Below are positions 59,487 through 64,000 of a DNA stretch of 64,000 bases, piece after piece; positions within the stretch are counted from its first letter, which is position 1, and each line of letters opens with the position of its first letter. The notes under the pieces were generated by a model. The model made no database searches and was not told where the DNA came from. It was given only the letters and a program-made list of their open reading frames with translations. The translations under genes and the position numbers were made by a program. The DNA is from Emticicia sp. 21SJ11W-3 (GTDB lineage Bacteria; Bacteroidota; Bacteroidia; Cytophagales; Spirosomataceae), in NCBI RefSeq assembly GCF_024138715.1, contig NZ_CP092074.1, forward strand, positions 434,001-498,000. The letters are read 5' to 3'.

Positions 59487-62400
59487 ATGCGCTATTTATC
59501 CATTATTCTTGTATGGCTGCTTTTTGCATGTGAGCAAAAACCTCAAAAAGCTCTTTCGCCTGAACATCAGAAAGCGCTGGCTTCCCTTACTGTCATGGAC
59601 GGTTTTAAGGTAGAAATGGTAGCTGCTGAGCCACTGATAGCAGACCCCGTAGCCATGGAAATAGACGAAGACGGCAATATGTATGTGGTTGAAATGCACG
59701 GCTACCCGCTTGATCTGAGTAATTCGGGCAAGGTAAAGCTGCTGAAAGATACAGACAATGACGGGCTGCCTGACACCAGCATTGTTTTTGCAGATAAACT
59801 AAAACTGCCCACAGGAATTATGCGCTGGAAGAAAGGCATTCTGGTTACTGATACGCCGGATATCATTTATCTTGAAGATTCCAATAACGATGGGAAGGCC
59901 GATATCCGCAAAGTGGTATTGACAGGCTTTGCGTTATCTAACCCGCAGCATAATCTGAACACACCCCGCTTTGAGCTTGATAACTGGATTTACCTGGGGC
60001 ATGAAGCCATCGTTACGCCTTTTGTCTATAAAAAGGAATTTGGCGATGAAGGGAAGGATATTTATTTTGCTGATAAGCCTGATGGGCAGCATCTGGGTAA
60101 AAACGCCAACGGACGTGCAGTAAGGTTTAATTTAGATAGCTACCAGGTAGAGGAGTTGTCGGGTGAGACGCAGTTCGGGCATACCGTAGACGCCTGGGGG
60201 CACAGGTTATATACCAGTAATGCCGACCACCTGTTTCATGAAGTGCTGGCTGCACCCTACATGAAAAACAATCCTGATTTGTTGCTTCCTACTGCAACGC
60301 ATGATATCTCTGACCACGGCAATGCAGCAGAAATATACCCCATCACAGAAAACCCGAATCACCAGTTGCTAACTGATGTAGGGGTTATTACCTCTTCATG
60401 CGGTGTTACCTGGTATCTGGGCGGCGCTTTCGGAGATAAATTTAAAGATGTTACGTTTGTAGGTGAACCGGTTCATAACATGGTGCATGCCGACGTTATC
60501 AAGCAGGCAGGAGCCAGTTTTATTGCCAGCCGCCTGAATGAAAAATCGGAGTTTCTGGCCTCAAAAGATGCCTGGTTCAGGCCGGTAAATTTCTATATCG
60601 GGCCAGATGGTGCCTTATACGTAATTGACTATTACCGCCAGATTATTGAGCATCCGGAGTGGATGTCTGACGAAATTAATAAATCAGGCGCCTTATATAA
60701 TGGTACAGACAAAGGCCGTATTTACAGAATTGTACCTGAAAACGGATTGCCAATGGATTGGCTGGGTAAGCTGAATTTATCGAAGAAATCAGATGCTGAG
60801 CTGGTAAAATTGCTTGAGAACGACAACATCTGGTACCGGCGCACTGCGCAACGTTTGCTACTACACCGCCAGGCGAAAGGCATAGCAGGTAACCTGAGAG
60901 AAATTATAGGCAAAAGCGCATTGCCCGAAGCCAAAGTACATGCACTTTGGTTGTTGGATGGGCTGAAAACTGTAGACGTTCAGGACATTATCCAGACTTT
61001 CCGCGATGGTGAAGCAGGCGTGCGTGAGAATGGTATCAGAGTGGCTGAAAATTACATGAGCCGGAATCCGGCAGGGGCGAACACTGAAAAACTAAAGAAG
61101 GAATTGATTGCCTTGCAGAACGATGGCAACAATAAAGTGAGGTTTCAGCTATTGAATACACTGGGTTTTGTAAAAACGCCTGCTTCAGAGCAAGCCCGGC
61201 TTGCCATTCTGAAACGCGATTTTCATGATAAATGGGTCGGGGTGGCTTGTATCGCATCTTTTGCGGGTAAAGAAAACCAGGTTTTTGACTTTGCAGTAAA
61301 AGAACTGGCTGCTGAGAAATCAAATGAAACAGCCGAGTTTTTCTCTAATCTGGGGGCAACCATTGCCAATAGTGGTAATAAAGAGGTATTTACGGCAGTG
61401 TTTGCCAGGGTAAGCACCAGTAATGGCAATAGCGATGCCGATTGGTGGAAAGCCGCAACCCTTAGCGGTATATCTAAATTATGGCACTATAAGGGCATAA
61501 CGGTGCCTTTGGCAGATGCACAGAAAGAACAGTTACTGACTGCTTTTTCTGCTCAAAGTACAGCAGAATACAGAAAAGCCTGCCTCGATTTGCTGGAAGC
61601 AACAGGTTTGCCCAGGTCAGCAGAGGTAACTGCTAAAATAAAAGAGGCCGGAGTAATATTGAGCGATAAAAAACAGGATGAAAAACTGCGAGCCGATGCC
61701 GTTGAGCTATTGTCTATTGCCAACGCAAGCGCTTACAAAAATGAGTTTCTGCAATTACTTAACCGCAAAGAGCCTGAACTGGTGCAGGTAACTGTTCTGA
61801 ATACCCTGAGCAAAATAGGAGATAAGTCTACTTTTGATTTTCTGCTCAAAGAATTCAAGACGTTCTCGGCGCCTATTCAGCAAAAAGTGGTTGAATTACT
61901 GATGGCTAAGCCTGAACGGATTCCGTTATTGCTTTCAGCTTTAGAAACCAAGAGAATCGACAAGGCTGCCATAGGCTGGCGGCAGATGGTTGATCTGATG
62001 AATTATGAAGAAACCAATATACGTGCCTTTGCCCGTAAGGTACTTGCTGTAAATGAAGACCGGAAAGCGGTATTACAGAACTACCTGAAGGCGTTGGATA
62101 CAAAAGGCGACAAAACCAACGGCAAACTGGTTTTTGAAAAAAACTGCGCTACGTGCCATCAGATTGAAGGCGTAAACGGTGTAAACTTCGGGCCGAACCT
62201 TTCTACCTTGAGAAGCCGTAATGCTACTTCAATCATTACAGAAATTATCAACCCGAATAACTCCATTGCCGATAAGTATGATTTCTGGACACTGACCTTC
62301 AAGAATAATAATACCATGGCCGGCCTGATATTGCAGGAAAACGCTAATGTGCTAACCCTGCGGGAAGTAGGCGGCAAAGAAAGTGTGATTCAGAAAAAAG

Positions 62401-62510
62401 ATATAGCCAAAATGGTGAAGTCAGAAACTTCTATAATGCCTAACGGCCTGGAGAATGCTATCAGCATTAAAGAAATGGCAGATTTGATAGCCTTTATTCA
62501 AAACAAATAA
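59487..62510 (+). CDS. PVC-type propeller/HEAT/cytochrome-c lipoprotein
   Basis: The ATG at 59487 gives 1007 residues with a lipoprotein signal (MRYLSIILVWLLFAC). The first half (about 50-410) is a sugar-dehydrogenase-like propeller of the 'membrane-bound dehydrogenase' type: EIDEDGNMYVVEMHGYP, DTDNDGLPDTS, ISDHGNAAEIYPITENPNHQ, FYIGPDGALYVIDYYRQIIEHP. The middle (about 430-860) holds HEAT-like helical repeats. The C-terminus has one cytochrome-c domain with CATCH (Cys887, Cys890, His891) and later MPNGLEN giving the Met ligand. It is probably tethered to the outer membrane, passing electrons from sugar or alcohol oxidation. Calcium-type DxDxDG loops are present. Confidence 0.85.
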   Translation: MRYLSIILVWLLFACEQKPQKALSPEHQKALASLTVMDGFKVEMVAAEPLIADPVAMEIDEDGNMYVVEMHGYPLDLSNSGKVKLLKDTDNDGLPDTSIVFADKLKLPTGIMRWKKGILVTDTPDIIYLEDSNNDGKADIRKVVLTGFALSNPQHNLNTPRFELDNWIYLGHEAIVTPFVYKKEFGDEGKDIYFADKPDGQHLGKNANGRAVRFNLDSYQVEELSGETQFGHTVDAWGHRLYTSNADHLFHEVLAAPYMKNNPDLLLPTATHDISDHGNAAEIYPITENPNHQLLTDVGVITSSCGVTWYLGGAFGDKFKDVTFVGEPVHNMVHADVIKQAGASFIASRLNEKSEFLASKDAWFRPVNFYIGPDGALYVIDYYRQIIEHPEWMSDEINKSGALYNGTDKGRIYRIVPENGLPMDWLGKLNLSKKSDAELVKLLENDNIWYRRTAQRLLLHRQAKGIAGNLREIIGKSALPEAKVHALWLLDGLKTVDVQDIIQTFRDGEAGVRENGIRVAENYMSRNPAGANTEKLKKELIALQNDGNNKVRFQLLNTLGFVKTPASEQARLAILKRDFHDKWVGVACIASFAGKENQVFDFAVKELAAEKSNETAEFFSNLGATIANSGNKEVFTAVFARVSTSNGNSDADWWKAATLSGISKLWHYKGITVPLADAQKEQLLTAFSAQSTAEYRKACLDLLEATGLPRSAEVTAKIKEAGVILSDKKQDEKLRADAVELLSIANASAYKNEFLQLLNRKEPELVQVTVLNTLSKIGDKSTFDFLLKEFKTFSAPIQQKVVELLMAKPERIPLLLSALETKRIDKAAIGWRQMVDLMNYEETNIRAFARKVLAVNEDRKAVLQNYLKALDTKGDKTNGKLVFEKNCATCHQIEGVNGVNFGPNLSTLRSRNATSIITEIINPNNSIADKYDFWTLTFKNNNTMAGLILQENANVLTLREVGGKESVIQKKDIAKMVKSETSIMPNGLENAISIKEMADLIAFIQNK

Positions 62511-62534
62511 GAGAGGCTTCAACCTCTCTTATTT
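62505..62534. terminator. Bidirectional terminator after cytochrome lipoprotein gene
   Basis: AAATAAGAGAGG-CTTCAA-CCTCTCTTATTT, 12-bp perfect stem, overlapping the TAA stop at 62508-62510; ends A- or T-rich on both strands. Confidence 0.85.
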
Positions 62535-62555
62535 GATCTTCCCAGAATAATTTTC

Positions 62556-63359
62556 TCAGGCATAAGGGTTACTTACATGGGTATTTTTACCTGTGCCTTT
62601 CTGATGAAAATGCCTTACGGTATCTACGGCGCTTTCTTTCAGCAGGGTTGTATCGTTGGCGGCGGTTACAAATCTGAAACCCATTTCAGACATCCGCACG
62701 GCTACTTCCGGTGACGGACACTGAATGCCCGCTACCAGATTATTTTTTGCGCAGGCATTTAGCACTTTTTCAAAGGCTTTCAGCAGCTCTGCATCATCAA
62801 AGTCGCCCTGTTTGGGGCGTCTCATGGCAATGCTCAAATCCCAGGGGCCTATATACAGCCCTGTCATGGTTGGTGTTTTGGCAATGTCTTCCACGTTTTT
62901 CAAACCTTCGGCCGTTTCAATCATGCTCATAGTTACTATTTCCTCTGTCGATTGCTCAAAATAGCCGTCTCCACCGTACACACTAGCCCTCACCGGCCCA
63001 AAACTTCTGTAACCATTGGGTATGTACCTGCAGGCGCCTACAAAACTTTCAGATTCCTCGCGGGTGTTTATCATGGGGCATATTACGCCGTAAGCGCCCA
63101 TGTCGAGCATTTTCATGTGCGTAGCCGGGTCGTTCCATTGCACTCTCACCAGCGGAACCGTATCCGTGGTTGAAATAGCCTGAAGCATGGTCAGTATGGT
63201 CATGTGGTCGCTTGCCAACCCGTGCTGGGCATCAATAGTCATGGCATCAAAGCCTGAATGCGCTACTACTTCTGCTGTCCACGATGAAGGTATCGTTACC
63301 CAGGCATTAACAACGGTCTTGTCTTCTTTCCAGAGTTGTTTTAGTCGGTTAGGTCTCAT
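62556..63359 (-). CDS. HpcH/HpaI aldolase family protein
   Basis: This 267-residue class II pyruvate aldolase-like protein shows LKQLWKEDKTVVNAWVTIPS, DAMTIDAQHGLASD (His base), PLVRVQWNDPATHMKMLDMGAYGVICPMINTREE (metal Glu/Asp), SFGPVR and MIETAEGLKNVEDIAKTP, GLYIGPWDLSIAMR. It reversibly cleaves 2-keto-3-deoxy sugar acids or 4-hydroxy-2-oxo acids. Located before smpB on the minus strand with a 33-base gap on the same strand, so smpB is the first gene of the pair. Substrate cannot be named. Confidence 0.88.
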   Translation of the reverse strand: MRPNRLKQLWKEDKTVVNAWVTIPSSWTAEVVAHSGFDAMTIDAQHGLASDHMTILTMLQAISTTDTVPLVRVQWNDPATHMKMLDMGAYGVICPMINTREESESFVGACRYIPNGYRSFGPVRASVYGGDGYFEQSTEEIVTMSMIETAEGLKNVEDIAKTPTMTGLYIGPWDLSIAMRRPKQGDFDDAELLKAFEKVLNACAKNNLVAGIQCPSPEVAVRMSEMGFRFVTAANDTTLLKESAVDTVRHFHQKGTGKNTHVSNPYA

Positions 63360-63392
63360 AGGTTTTTGGGTGGTTTGAATGGTTCAGTAGAC

Positions 63393-63848
63393 TTATTCTT
63401 CCCGCATGCGTTCTCTCGATACATCTCTTTCTTTAATGGTATCGCGTTTGTCATACAACTTTTTACCTTTGGCCAGTGCAATTTCCAGTTTGGCCAGGCC
63501 ACCGTCGTTAATAAACAGGCGGGTGGGTATTATGGTTAATCCTTTGTCGGTCAGTTTATTATCTAAACGTTTCAGTTCTTTTCGCTTAAGCAGCAGCTTT
63601 CTGTCGCGTAGAGGTTCATGGTTATAATGCGTACCCTGGTCATATTTAGATATATTCAGGTTTTTCACAAACAATTCACCATTAATAAAAAAGCAATAAG
63701 CGTCTGTCATATTGAATTTATTCAGACGTATCGATTTTATCTCGGTGCCTGTCAGTACCATTCCTGCATCATATTTTTCCAGGAAAAAATACTCAAAGCC
63801 AGCCTTTTTATTAAATACATCAATCTTTTTTGCAATTTTCTCTTTCAT
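63393..63848 (-). CDS. smpB: SsrA-binding protein SmpB
   Basis: SmpB delivers tmRNA to stalled ribosomes. 151 residues with NKKAGFEYFFLEKYDAGMVLTGTEIKSIR, FMTDAYCFFINGELFVKNLNISKY, HEPLRDRKLLLKRKELKRL and the tail GKKLYDKRDTIKERD, in which the tail helix enters the decoding site. The start is the ATG at 63848. Confidence 0.97.
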   Translation of the reverse strand: MKEKIAKKIDVFNKKAGFEYFFLEKYDAGMVLTGTEIKSIRLNKFNMTDAYCFFINGELFVKNLNISKYDQGTHYNHEPLRDRKLLLKRKELKRLDNKLTDKGLTIIPTRLFINDGGLAKLEIALAKGKKLYDKRDTIKERDVSRERMREE

Positions 63849-63966
63849 AATACTACAATTGTCATAAGACGGGCTATCTGCCTTATGGTTGATTCCGTCA
63901 CCATTATCCAGAACAGGTAATGAGGTGCCGGATGTTTAATGTTTCATACAATTTTTAAGAATAAAA

Positions 63967-63997
63967 AATCCCTGTCTCAAAAATAGTGACAGGGATT
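63967..63997 (-). terminator. Terminator of a minus-strand gene to the right of the window
   Basis: AATCCCTGTC (63967-63976) pairs with GACAGGGATT (63988-63997); on the minus strand the stem is followed by TTTTTTAT. Confidence 0.75.
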
Positions 63998-64000
63998 CCG

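Overview
The window looks like chromosome of a Bacteroidota bacterium, most likely a Cytophagales relative. The evidence is a type IX secretion (T9SS) C-terminal sorting domain on a large surface protein, PD40/OmpA proteins, a GGGP-synthase-like gene next to folK, the gene order yceD(DUF177)-rpmF-plsX-fabH-efp-accB-accC, and a promoter of the TTG-N21-TAnnTTTG type. No plasmid or phage backbone genes are visible. The DNA is a mosaic of ordinary housekeeping operons and one strongly mobile-element-scarred zone.

Layout. 1-2542: end of moeA, then a small membrane protein, a GGGP-synthase-family gene and folK in one overlapping set. 2589-10736 (minus): TolC-like channel with ABC ATPase, two beta-solenoid exported proteins, an OmpA lipoprotein and a T9SS cargo protein. 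10903-12718: ankyrin protein and zinc alcohol dehydrogenase. 12953-19508 (minus): a complete six-gene ebo cluster (eboA to eboF), thought to move or process a lipid- or aromatic-linked metabolite. 19683-19864: tRNA-Lys(CUU) and a broken second copy carrying a 28-nt insertion. 19980-22460: membrane protein, aldo/keto reductase, TSUP permease. 22377-27511: nested insertion sequences. An IS3-family element was hit by an IS1634-like element that left 614-bp direct repeats, and one of those repeats was later hit by an IS256 element with an 8-bp target duplication. 27535-34059 (minus): biotin carboxylase subunits, EF-P, FabH, PlsX, L32 and YceD. 34101-46000: PAP2 phosphatase, RsgA, a 37-residue membrane peptide, heptose kinase, an OmpA/PD40 protein, PurU, RuvX, MazG, redoxin, DinB, a TetR regulator with a likely operator, a phosphoesterase and a glycosyltransferase.

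45942-53480 holds a second unusual locus. A RAYT (REP-associated tyrosine transposase) gene is bracketed by REP-type palindromes that themselves supply the stop codons of both neighbours, a TerC protein and a 1301-residue SF1 helicase. The RAYT gene is interrupted by a second IS1634-like element flanked by an identical 133-bp direct repeat. 53714-64000: M16 protease, TetR regulator, PQQ-type sugar dehydrogenase lipoprotein, small membrane protein, a large propeller/HEAT/cytochrome-c lipoprotein, an HpcH/HpaI aldolase and SmpB.

The most noteworthy material is the ebo cluster, the REP/RAYT unit fused to both neighbouring stop codons, the two IS1634-like insertions with very long and unequal target duplications plus subterminal direct repeats, and the interrupted tRNA-Lys remnant. 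All family names rest on motif recognition by eye; no database search was run.
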